This document shows, in pieces, positions 15,915 through 22,308 of a DNA stretch of 22,308 nucleotides. A program made the translations under genes and the position numbers. Within the stretch, counting starts at the first letter, position 1, and every line of letters begins with the position of its first letter. The stretch comes from Petrotoga sp. UBA5851 (GTDB lineage Bacteria > Thermotogota > Thermotogae > Petrotogales > Petrotogaceae): assembly GCA_002431635.1 (NCBI GenBank), contig DJGH01000020.1, positions 10,041 through 32,348 on the forward strand. Direction: 5' to 3'. The notes beneath the pieces are model-generated. The model made no database searches and was not told where the DNA came from. It worked only from the letters and a program-made list of their open reading frames with translations.

Positions 15915-15943
15915 ATTATAAAAATCATACGTTTTTCTTACAA
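15915..15943 (-). promoter_or_regulatory. Candidate resistance promoter upstream of vanW
   Basis: On the minus strand TTGTAA (15938-15943), a 17-base spacer, then a perfect TATAAT (15915-15920). The -35 lies in the last codons of vanS and the -10 just after its stop. Transcription would start near 15908, giving a leader of about 97 bases that includes the hairpin at 15838-15874 and no ATG. The placement matches the separate resistance promoter between vanS and the structural genes in enterococcal systems. Confidence 0.6.
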
Positions 15944-17052
15944 TCTAAAGGAATTTTAACCGTAAATATGACGCTTTCATCGGTACTTTCAGCCGTTATT
16001 GTTCCACCGTGTGACTGCACAATCTCTCTGGCAATTGCAAGTCCCAGACCTGCACCTCCCGTGGAGCTTGAACGAGCTTGATCTAATCTGAAAAATTGTT
16101 CAAAGATGCGGGAAAGTTTTTCCTGTGGAATTGTATATCCATGGTTTTCAATTCTTATAAGGGCATACTCGCCTGACTTCTCAACCGATAAAACAATACT
16201 GGTATCCTTATAGCTGTAACTCACTGCATTGCGGATAAGATTGTCAAAGACACGTTCCATTTTTTCAGGGTCGCATACAGCCTGTAAATCGGGAGTCAGT
16301 TTCAGATCCCATGTCAAAGATTTTTCTGCCAGCAAAGGATTAAATTCAAAAGTTATCTGTTCAAGCATGCGTGTTAAATTAACTGTTCTGGTATCAAGAA
16401 TAAGCCTGGTCAAATTAAATCTTGTAATATCAAAAAACTCATTTATAAGCGATTCCAATCTTTCTGCCTTATTCAAGGCAATACCAGTATACTTTGCTCT
16501 TAATTCCTTTGAAATCTGTGGTTCATCCCTCAAAAGTGCCAGATACCCTATTACACTTGTAAGTGGTGTTTTAAGATCATGCGCAAGATATACTATAAGA
16601 TCATTCTTTCTTTGTTCGGCCTCTTTTGCAGCCATAGCACTGCGCTGAGTCTGCTCTCGCACTTGGTTAAGTTCATCCTGGACATTTTTCATAGCATCAG
16701 GAAGAATAATCGGTTCACTGGCTGACTTTGCCAACTGTTCTGAAGCCATAACCAACTCATCCAGATACCTCAGTGGCTTCTGAAAAAAATAATAAGTGAT
16801 AATGAGCCATCCTATAAGAAGGATTGAGCCCATCCAGAAAAGCACATAGTTATCTATGCTTTTTAAGAGTTTATAAAAGAGATTATCAGGCTGCCATGAA
16901 AAAGTACTTAAAAAGGTACGCATAACAACGACAAAAACGGCAAAAACTACCGCAAAGCCAAGAAAAGTGAGGACATACTGTACAAACAAACGTCTGGAGA
17001 TCTGACTTCGGCGCACATAGCTTTTTTTTATTTTTCCGGCTGTTTCACTCAA
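15925..17052 (-). CDS. vanS: Sensor histidine kinase VanS
   Basis: A 375-residue membrane kinase that would sense glycopeptide or cell-wall damage and phosphorylate VanR. Two transmembrane helices (about 22-45 and 68-90) flank a short external loop of some 25 residues. A HAMP-like linker follows, then the phosphoacceptor His158 in LAHDLKTPLTSVIGY. The ATP-binding domain has NLIRNAVSYS and GAGLGLAIA. The HDLKTPLTSVIGYL block is characteristic of VanB/VanG-type VanS. The start is TTG, overlapping the vanR stop by eight bases, behind a G-rich ribosome binding site. The tiny sensor loop suggests detection at or in the membrane rather than by a large external domain. Confidence 0.9.
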   Translation of the reverse strand: MSETAGKIKKSYVRRSQISRRLFVQYVLTFLGFAVVFAVFVVVMRTFLSTFSWQPDNLFYKLLKSIDNYVLFWMGSILLIGWLIITYYFFQKPLRYLDELVMASEQLAKSASEPIILPDAMKNVQDELNQVREQTQRSAMAAKEAEQRKNDLIVYLAHDLKTPLTSVIGYLALLRDEPQISKELRAKYTGIALNKAERLESLINEFFDITRFNLTRLILDTRTVNLTRMLEQITFEFNPLLAEKSLTWDLKLTPDLQAVCDPEKMERVFDNLIRNAVSYSYKDTSIVLSVEKSGEYALIRIENHGYTIPQEKLSRIFEQFFRLDQARSSSTGGAGLGLAIAREIVQSHGGTITAESTDESVIFTVKIPLDCKKNV

Positions 17053-17740
17053 TTTTATACCCCACCCCCCATACTGTCTTTATAAATTTTGGCTTACGTG
17101 CGGGTTCGCTCATTTTTTCACGTAGCCGTGCAATATGAGCCATTACGGTATTATTATTATCCAGATACTTTTCTCCCCATACAGCTTCAAAAAGTTCTTC
17201 AGACGATACAACCTTTCCCCGTCGCTCACAAAGATACCATAAAATATTGAACTCTATCGGGGTAAGCATCAGGTCTGTACCGTATAAAGTACATTTGTGG
17301 TTTTCACGGCTGATATACAAACCTGAAAAATCATATACAGAACTTTCCTCCGCGGCTGCTCCATGTGAATTGTACCTGGTATATCTGCGTAGCTGTGTTT
17401 TCACTCTGGCAACAAGTTCAAGAGGGTTAAAAGGCTTAGTAACATAATCATCTGCTCCCAGGGTAAGTCCTGTAATTTTATCCATATCCTCTACCTTGGC
17501 CGTCAGCATGATAATAGGAAAAAGATATGATTTACGGATCTCGCGGCATAAGTTAAAACCGCTCATATCAGGCAACATAACATCCAAAACGGCAAGACTA
17601 ACAGAATTATTTTCAAGGTACTCAAGCGCATCGGAGGCATTATAGAATTTTAAAACTTCATAGCCTTCATTATTCAGGTAAGCTTCAACAAGCCCAGCTA
17701 TATCCTGTTCATCATCAACAACAATGATTTTGTTTTTCAC
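17045..17740 (-). CDS. vanR: Response regulator VanR
   Basis: A 231-residue OmpR/PhoB-type regulator, the usual VanR length, that would switch on the resistance promoter when phosphorylated by VanS. The receiver domain has the acidic pair Asp9-Asp10, phosphoacceptor Asp53 (LAVLDVMLPDMSG), Thr80 and Lys102. The C-terminal winged helix includes LTPIEFNILWYL and ends with VKTVWGVGYKI. The frame extends to a TTG at 17758, but GGAGGGAG eight bases before the GTG at 17740 decides the start. The overlapping ATG there is followed directly by TGA. First gene of the cluster, with its own promoter at 17798-17825. Confidence 0.92.
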   Translation of the reverse strand: MKNKIIVVDDEQDIAGLVEAYLNNEGYEVLKFYNASDALEYLENNSVSLAVLDVMLPDMSGFNLCREIRKSYLFPIIMLTAKVEDMDKITGLTLGADDYVTKPFNPLELVARVKTQLRRYTRYNSHGAAAEESSVYDFSGLYISRENHKCTLYGTDLMLTPIEFNILWYLCERRGKVVSSEELFEAVWGEKYLDNNNTVMAHIARLREKMSEPARKPKFIKTVWGVGYKIE

Positions 17741-17797
17741 ATGTACTCCCTCCGGCAACAGTTTAAAAAACTGACAACAATATAATATCCATATACT

Positions 17798-17825
17798 ATT
17801 ATATTTTTTATAGATAATAAATCAA
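17798..17825 (-). promoter_or_regulatory. Promoter of vanRS
   Basis: On the minus strand TTGATT (17820-17825), a 16-base spacer, then a perfect TATAAT (17798-17803). The leader of about 50 bases contains a short perfect hairpin, CAGTTT-AAA-AAACTG (17759-17773), just before the ribosome binding site. Confidence 0.6.
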
Positions 17826-17959
17826 GTTCTTTCATAGTAACTTATCCTGTTTATTTTGCTTTTTGCAGACCATATATAAAAGAACAGTCAAGACTATACC
17901 GTTGACTAAGGTAAAACCAATTCTTAACAGATGGATATGCAAATAATAATAATTTCCAC

Positions 17960-17987
17960 CTGACAATTAAAACTTCTATATTATAAT
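17960..17987 (+). promoter_or_regulatory. Promoter of the DUF89 gene
   Basis: CTGACA (17960-17965), a 16-base spacer, then a perfect TATAAT (17982-17987). Transcription would begin near 17994, 24 bases before the ATG, with AGGAGG at 18006-18011 as ribosome binding site. Confidence 0.7.
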
Positions 17988-18017
17988 TAGAAAACCAAGT
18001 CGACAAGGAGGTTTAAC

Positions 18018-18917
18018 ATGTACGCCAAATACCAGTGTCTCAACTGTATAACCAAACACTCAATGGATCTTCTCGAAAAGGCATACAGCGACCACAACCT
18101 TGATGATCCGAAAATCCAGAAAGAAATTTTTGAGAACTATATAAAGCTTATACAAACGGTTGCAGAAACCGCTGTATGGGGGAAAAAACCTGTAGAGCTG
18201 TCTTTGCCAGTTTATGACAAGCTTTATGAAATATTCGGAAAAAAGGATTTCTATATGGTAGAAAAATCCACTTCCAACCGTCTTCTTTTGGAGATGTATG
18301 ATGATCTGCTCCAGCATTGTATAAATTCTCCAGATCCAATAGAAGAAGCTCTTAAGATATCAGCCTTGGGAAACTTTATAGATTACGGGGTAAAAAACTC
18401 TTTCGGTGAACTTGAGTGGGAACTTCAGAATCTTGTAAAGACCAAAACGCTTACAATAAATCATACCAAAAATTTTATTAAGGATCTAAAGGAAGCAAGA
18501 TCACTGCTGGTTATTCACGATAATGCAGGTGAAATTGTTTTAGATAAGGTCTTGATAAGAATAATAAAAAAACTCTATCCCAAACTGGTGGTATACTCTG
18601 CTGTCAGAAGCGAACCTGTAATAAATGATGTCACAATGGCAGATGCGCAGGAAATAAACCTCAAGGAAGTTTCCATAGTCATAGAAAGCGGCTCAAAGTA
18701 TCCGGGTACCCTGCTGGACAATGTAAATGTTGCATTTAAAAATATCTTTGATAACGCAGATATTATTCTTTCAAAGGGACAGGGTAACTTTGAAGGGCTT
18801 AATGGAGTAGAGAGAAACATTTACTTTAACTTTATGGCTAAATGTCATCCGGTAGCCAACGCTGTCGGCGTAAAAGTCGGAGATGTGGTTTTTGGGAGGA
18901 TAAAAGCTCATTTTTAG
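18018..18917 (+). CDS. DUF89 / ARMT1-like family protein (metal-dependent phosphatase)
   Basis: A 299-residue DUF89 protein. The family includes metal-dependent phosphatases thought to destroy damaged or excess phosphometabolites such as sugar phosphates. An N-terminal pair Cys7-x2-Cys10 (QCLNC) is typical of the short prokaryotic subfamily. The metal site is represented by Asp168-Asn169 and Glu172 in HDNAGEI, and the SKGQGNFEGL block (252-261) is the family hallmark. The chain is cytosolic, with no signal peptide. A strong AGGAGG sets the ATG. It is divergent from vanR and followed 84 bases later by the secreted nucleotidase; co-transcription is possible, as no terminator lies between. The substrate cannot be named. 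Confidence 0.88.
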   Translation: MYAKYQCLNCITKHSMDLLEKAYSDHNLDDPKIQKEIFENYIKLIQTVAETAVWGKKPVELSLPVYDKLYEIFGKKDFYMVEKSTSNRLLLEMYDDLLQHCINSPDPIEEALKISALGNFIDYGVKNSFGELEWELQNLVKTKTLTINHTKNFIKDLKEARSLLVIHDNAGEIVLDKVLIRIIKKLYPKLVVYSAVRSEPVINDVTMADAQEINLKEVSIVIESGSKYPGTLLDNVNVAFKNIFDNADIILSKGQGNFEGLNGVERNIYFNFMAKCHPVANAVGVKVGDVVFGRIKAHF

Positions 18918-19001
18918 TTGTTATTTTAAAATCTTAATTTTATTATAACATTATTTTGATAAAATAAACTGTTAACGATATCTCAATTTAGGGGGTGCAA
19001 G

Positions 19002-20498
19002 ATGAAAAGATTGTTACTGGTAGTTCTGAGCCTGATGATGGTTATCATTCTCGTGGCTGCTCCTGTAAAACTGACTATTCTTCATATGAACGATACACAT
19101 GGACATATGTGGACTTACGGGGATAAAAACGCTACAGGTGGTTTTGAAAGAATCCAGGCCATAATAACCATGGTTAAATCCAAAGCTGCTGAAGAAAACG
19201 GGCATGTTCTTGTTCTTCATGCAGGTGATGTAAACACCGGAATACCAGAGTCAGACCAGCTTAACGCTATTCCTGACTTTCTTGGTCTAAGCGTTATGGG
19301 AGTAGATGCTATGTGTCCGGGAAACCATGAGTTTGACAAAGAAGCTGATGTTCTTGCCCTACAGCAGATGGTAGCTTCCTTCCCTATAATAAGCAGCAAC
19401 TATGTTGACGAGAAGGGAAACACTGTATTAAAACCTTACATAATAAAAGACTTTGGAAATCTCAAGGTAGGTATAATAGGCGCTACTACCGAACAGACAC
19501 TTATTCTTGAACCTATACACCTTGGCACAAACACTTTCAAGAATGTTTCAGAATCGGTTGCAAAGTACCTTCCCGAAGTAAGGAAACAGGCTGATGTTGT
19601 TATTGTCCTGGGACACCTTGGATACAATGAAAAACCTGTGTTTCCTATCAAGTACACAACTTCGGATATGCTAGCACAGGAAGTTCCCGGCATAGACGCT
19701 ATAGTTGATGGCCACTCCCATACAGTCATCGATAAGAAAACAGTAATCAACGGTACTCTTATCGGTCAGGCTGGAGAATGGGGAAAATATATAGGAAAGA
19801 TGGATCTATGGGTGGAAAACGGAAAGGTTGTAAACTCTGAATATAGTCTTATCCCAATAGATGCACAGATACCTTCTGATCCTCTTATAGCCAGACTTGC
19901 AAAATCATATCAGGAAAAAGGCGCTGAAAAACTAAATGTGGTTATTGGAAAGACAGATATCGTCCTTGATGGCGAAAGAGCAAGTGTAAGAGCCAAGGAT
20001 ACCAATCTTGCCCATCTCATAACTGATTCATTCGTATGGAAAACCGGCGCTGACTTCGCATTGACCAACGGCGGTGGAATAAGAGCTTCTATTCCTGTAG
20101 GAAGCATCACTTACAAAAGTATCCTTACGGTTCTTCCTTTCGGAAATACAGTATCAATTGTCGAAATAACCGGAAAAGATGTTATTGATCTGGTAACTTA
20201 TGCAGCATCTATACCTGACGGTCAGGGAGCAAGACCACAGACGGCTCTTCTTACCTTTGATATAGTGAACGGTAAACCAGAAAACATACTTATTAACAAG
20301 AAACCGGTAGATATTGGAAAAACTTATAAAGTTGCTACCAACGATTATGTTGCGGCAGGTGGTGACGGTTACACCATATTTAAGGGTAAACCTTCTTACA
20401 ATACAGGTTTTGTAATGGCAGACGTTGTAAAGGACTATATAACCTTACTAGGAACCATCAAGTATTATGACGATGTTCCAAGGATAGTAAAAAAATAA
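19002..20498 (+). CDS. Secreted 5'-nucleotidase / 2',3'-cyclic phosphodiesterase (UshA-type)
   Basis: A 498-residue exported enzyme that strips phosphate from extracellular nucleotides for uptake of nucleosides and phosphate. Residues 1-20 form a signal peptide (MKRLLLVVL, ending in VAAP). The metallophosphatase domain has ILHMNDTHGHM (26-36), HAGDVNTG, GNHEFD, GHLGYNE and DGHSHT, which together bind two metal ions. The C-terminal nucleotide-binding domain has TNGGGIRASI, VLPFGNTV and NDYVAAGGDGY. A GGGGGTG precedes the ATG. No lipobox or surface-anchor motif is seen, so it is probably released to the periplasm or outside. It may share a transcript with DUF89, and it ends at a strong hairpin. 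Specificity among nucleotides or cyclic nucleotides is not decidable here. Confidence 0.93.
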   Translation: MKRLLLVVLSLMMVIILVAAPVKLTILHMNDTHGHMWTYGDKNATGGFERIQAIITMVKSKAAEENGHVLVLHAGDVNTGIPESDQLNAIPDFLGLSVMGVDAMCPGNHEFDKEADVLALQQMVASFPIISSNYVDEKGNTVLKPYIIKDFGNLKVGIIGATTEQTLILEPIHLGTNTFKNVSESVAKYLPEVRKQADVVIVLGHLGYNEKPVFPIKYTTSDMLAQEVPGIDAIVDGHSHTVIDKKTVINGTLIGQAGEWGKYIGKMDLWVENGKVVNSEYSLIPIDAQIPSDPLIARLAKSYQEKGAEKLNVVIGKTDIVLDGERASVRAKDTNLAHLITDSFVWKTGADFALTNGGGIRASIPVGSITYKSILTVLPFGNTVSIVEITGKDVIDLVTYAASIPDGQGARPQTALLTFDIVNGKPENILINKKPVDIGKTYKVATNDYVAAGGDGYTIFKGKPSYNTGFVMADVVKDYITLLGTIKYYDDVPRIVKK

Positions 20499-20510
20499 GA
20501 TAAAAAATTT

Positions 20511-20532
20511 AAGGCAGCCTTACGGCTGCCTT
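20511..20532. terminator. Bidirectional terminator between convergent genes
   Basis: A 9-bp stem (AAGGCAGCC / GGCTGCCTT) with a TTAC loop. A T-rich run follows on the plus strand (TGTTTTAT) and a longer one on the minus strand. It serves the nucleotidase and the convergent response regulator gene. Confidence 0.85.
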
Positions 20533-20536
20533 TGTT

Positions 20537-20950
20537 TTATTCTTCAGTACTCAGTGATGCCTTCAAGACTTTTCTCCACTTGCGTACCATCTTCAAGCCT
20601 GTTTCAATAACTTCATCAATATCATCGAGATTAAATGGTTTGAGTATGTAGTCATTTGCACCATATTCAATGGCTGTGAGAACCCTATCTATACTTGAGT
20701 TGCCTGTAATAACAGCTGTATAAGTCAGTGCGTTTAGTGATTTGAGATTTTTGACCAGCTCCAGACCGTCCATCTGCGGAAGAACAATATCGACAATTGC
20801 TACATGCACCGTGTTTATCTTGCCAAAATCAATGGCTTTCATAGGATCTTCAAAACAGATTACGTTAAGCTCTTCCTTTGTCTTTATATATGTCTCAAGA
20901 CTCTCAAGGATAGATTCATCATCATCCACAATAACTACGTTATATCCCAT
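20537..20950 (-). CDS. Single-domain response regulator (CheY-like receiver)
   Basis: A 137-residue receiver domain with almost no extra sequence, so it has no DNA-binding or enzyme output of its own. The acidic pocket (Asp9-Asp11), phosphoacceptor Asp54 (IVDIVLPQMDG), Thr82 and Lys104 (LKPF) are all present. It probably acts by binding another protein or by passing phosphate on. A TTG at 20956 is in frame, but AGGAG eight bases before the ATG at 20950 sets the start. The gene overlaps the histidine kinase by 11 bases, making the kinase its obvious partner. Confidence 0.88.
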   Translation of the reverse strand: MGYNVVIVDDDESILESLETYIKTKEELNVICFEDPMKAIDFGKINTVHVAIVDIVLPQMDGLELVKNLKSLNALTYTAVITGNSSIDRVLTAIEYGANDYILKPFNLDDIDEVIETGLKMVRKWRKVLKASLSTEE

Positions 20951-21983
20951 TTTCAAGACTCCTTTCAGGTATATAGATATTAAAAGCTGTTCCTTTGTTG
21001 TAACTGCTTTCCACCTCTATTCTTCCATTTATGCATGCGATTACAGAGCTTACAATCATAAGACCATATCCCATGCCGCGAAGAGATTTTGTTGTAAAAA
21101 ATGGTGAAAATAATCTTTTTTTGGTTTCCTCTGACATGCCTATTCCGTTGTCTTTTATTCTGATAAGAATATAGCCTTGATTATGAGGCTGACGCATCAA
21201 GTTTATTTCTATGATCCCTTTTTCTCTGTGAGCTTGCTCTATTGCTTCGGCAGCATTTTTGAGAATATTATTCACGGCAATCTTAAACATATCCACATCA
21301 AGGAATACTTCGGGATCTTCTGTATCGTCTTCAAACAGTATCGCTGTTTTTTCACTCTGGATAATACCGTTATGGTACATCATATTCACACAGTCTCTTA
21401 CAATCTTTGCAAGATGCTCTGTACTTTGCTGTGGAGATTTTTTGAAAAGATTTTTCATTACTTCAATTACTTTTTGTATTCTTATTAGTGACTCGTCTAT
21501 TTTTTCAAGTGCAAGACCTTCAGAAATAATCTTTCTTTTAGCCATATCCATATTAAGAAAAGCACTTGTAAGAGGATTATTTATTTCATGCATAATACCT
21601 ACGGTAAGCTGCCCTGCAGTAAGAAACTTCTCGTTTTCCAGAACCATTTCTCTTATCCGGTCTGTATCCGAAAAAAGAGCCTGTATTATAAATCTTTCTC
21701 CTTCAAACGGCTTTACAACAAGTTTATAACTGGTTCCGCTTTTCACAAAAACAGGCTGCTTATCCTTCTGATCATCTGAGGTAATTTCAAATGAAGGAAA
21801 TCTCCTTATGCTTTTTAGGAAAATGTCATGATAGTTTTTATTAAGTATATCAAGAAAGCTTCTGCTGCTACCTATAAGGCTAGCAGCTTTTTCGTTGCAA
21901 TACAGAATCTGCAGCTCTTTGTCTGTAACTATGATGGGAAGATCCATAATGTCAAGTACCCTGAAGATTTTCTCGTCACCCAT
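20940..21983 (-). CDS. Soluble PAS-domain sensor histidine kinase
   Basis: A 347-residue kinase with no transmembrane helix, so its signal is cytosolic. A PAS domain occupies about residues 5-110 (IIVTDKELQILYCN). A HisKA-type dimer domain follows with phosphoacceptor His132 in MHEINNPLTSAF. The ATP-binding domain has the N-box NNILKNAAEAI, then DNGIGM and GMGYGLMIV. The HEINNPL form is that of NtrB/AtoS-like kinases. The frame extends to a GTG at 22004, but GGGGAGG just before the ATG at 21983 decides the start. It follows the truncated hypothetical gene by 30 bases and overlaps its response regulator, so the three form one operon. Confidence 0.9.
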   Translation of the reverse strand: MGDEKIFRVLDIMDLPIIVTDKELQILYCNEKAASLIGSSRSFLDILNKNYHDIFLKSIRRFPSFEITSDDQKDKQPVFVKSGTSYKLVVKPFEGERFIIQALFSDTDRIREMVLENEKFLTAGQLTVGIMHEINNPLTSAFLNMDMAKRKIISEGLALEKIDESLIRIQKVIEVMKNLFKKSPQQSTEHLAKIVRDCVNMMYHNGIIQSEKTAILFEDDTEDPEVFLDVDMFKIAVNNILKNAAEAIEQAHREKGIIEINLMRQPHNQGYILIRIKDNGIGMSEETKKRLFSPFFTTKSLRGMGYGLMIVSSVIACINGRIEVESSYNKGTAFNIYIPERSLENGI

Positions 21984-22013
21984 GGCTGCCTCCCCAAACG
22001 GCACTTTATCCGC

Positions 22014-22301
22014 TTATTCAAAATAAGACTTAAGACTGTCAAGCTGCTCCAACCTGGCTATGCTTAAGCCGTGGCATACAAGATCCCTGTACTTCTGAAC
22101 ATCATCAAAAAAATCCTTCAGCCCAAGAAATCTTAGTTCAGCACCTTCAAAAATTTCAGTAAACGGCTGTGTTTTTTTCATCACACATGTGAAGCTGTTT
22201 ATTATTTTAGGATTTTCAAAAATGCTTAAGGTCAAAGGATACGCAGAAAAAATCTTTTTTATAAAAATATCAAACTCATCGTTAAACGCTTTATTTACCA
22301 T
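22014..22301 (-). CDS. Hypothetical protein, possibly cut by the window edge
   Basis: At least 95 residues, not recognised. It is mixed alpha-helical in look, with FDIFIKKIFSAYPLTL and GLKDFFDDVQKYRDL, and no membrane segment or cofactor motif. An ATG is visible at 22301, but only seven more bases remain in the window, with no ribosome binding site and no in-frame stop, so the true start may lie beyond it. It is followed 30 bases later by the PAS kinase. Co-transcription suggests a part in the same signal pathway, perhaps as an input protein; this is inference. Confidence 0.6.
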   Translation of the reverse strand: MVNKAFNDEFDIFIKKIFSAYPLTLSIFENPKIINSFTCVMKKTQPFTEIFEGAELRFLGLKDFFDDVQKYRDLVCHGLSIARLEQLDSLKSYFE

Positions 22302-22308
22302 AAAAAGA

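Noticed and set aside
13175..17740. Van cluster as part of a mobile element in this window
   Set aside because: No transposase, integrase, terminal repeats or attachment-site duplication was found at its edges, and base composition is not visibly different by eye. Older transfer is not excluded.
1..22308. CRISPR arrays, tRNA or rRNA genes, prophage
   Set aside because: No regularly spaced repeats, no tRNA or rRNA-like sequence and no phage structural genes were seen on either strand.

Overview
The window reads as a stretch of chromosome from a low-GC anaerobic-type bacterium. My best guess for the phylum is Thermotogota. The evidence is the compact rimO-pgsA-thpR-recA-recX-rny operon and RecA signatures such as MKIGVMYGNPETTTGG and EGKEAIGN. 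I judge this from memory of those families. Clostridia have a similar gene order (usually with cinA before recA) and remain the main alternative. Genes are densely packed, many start with TTG or GTG behind strong GGAGG-type ribosome binding sites, and convergent gene pairs share symmetric hairpin terminators. There are no rRNA or tRNA genes, CRISPR arrays, transposases, integrases or phage genes. No gene-free gap exceeds 300 bases.

Left part (1-4830): a seven-helix membrane receptor with PAS and GGDEF domains (diguanylate cyclase, minus strand), divergent from a lone phosphate butyryl/acetyltransferase-family gene (ptb-like). Then comes a two-gene minus-strand unit with an M20D amidohydrolase and a DUF2461 protein.

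Central housekeeping operon (4865-10452, minus strand): rimO, pgsA, thpR, recA, recX and rny, mostly overlapping or abutting. It is transcribed from an extended -10 promoter that faces another extended -10 promoter, the latter driving a membrane-anchored protein of unknown function (10597-11529). A standalone dihydrolipoamide dehydrogenase (lpdA) converges on that gene.

The notable region is 13175-17740 (minus strand): a complete five-gene glycopeptide-resistance-type cluster in the order vanR-vanS-vanW-vanG-vanXY. The 349-residue ligase carries the EKYTPKSS omega-loop signature of D-Ala-D-Ser ligases of the VanG kind. VanXY has the zinc D,D-peptidase motifs, and VanW matches the VanB/VanG-operon form. 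No serine racemase (vanT) is present. A promoter sits at the 3' end of vanS, and a strand-specific terminator hairpin lies between it and vanW. The resistance genes may therefore be controlled by transcript attenuation as well as by VanRS.

Right part (18018-22308): a DUF89 metal-dependent phosphatase and a secreted UshA-type 5'-nucleotidase on the plus strand. They are followed, convergently, by a soluble PAS histidine kinase, a single-domain response regulator, and an upstream hypothetical gene cut by the window edge.
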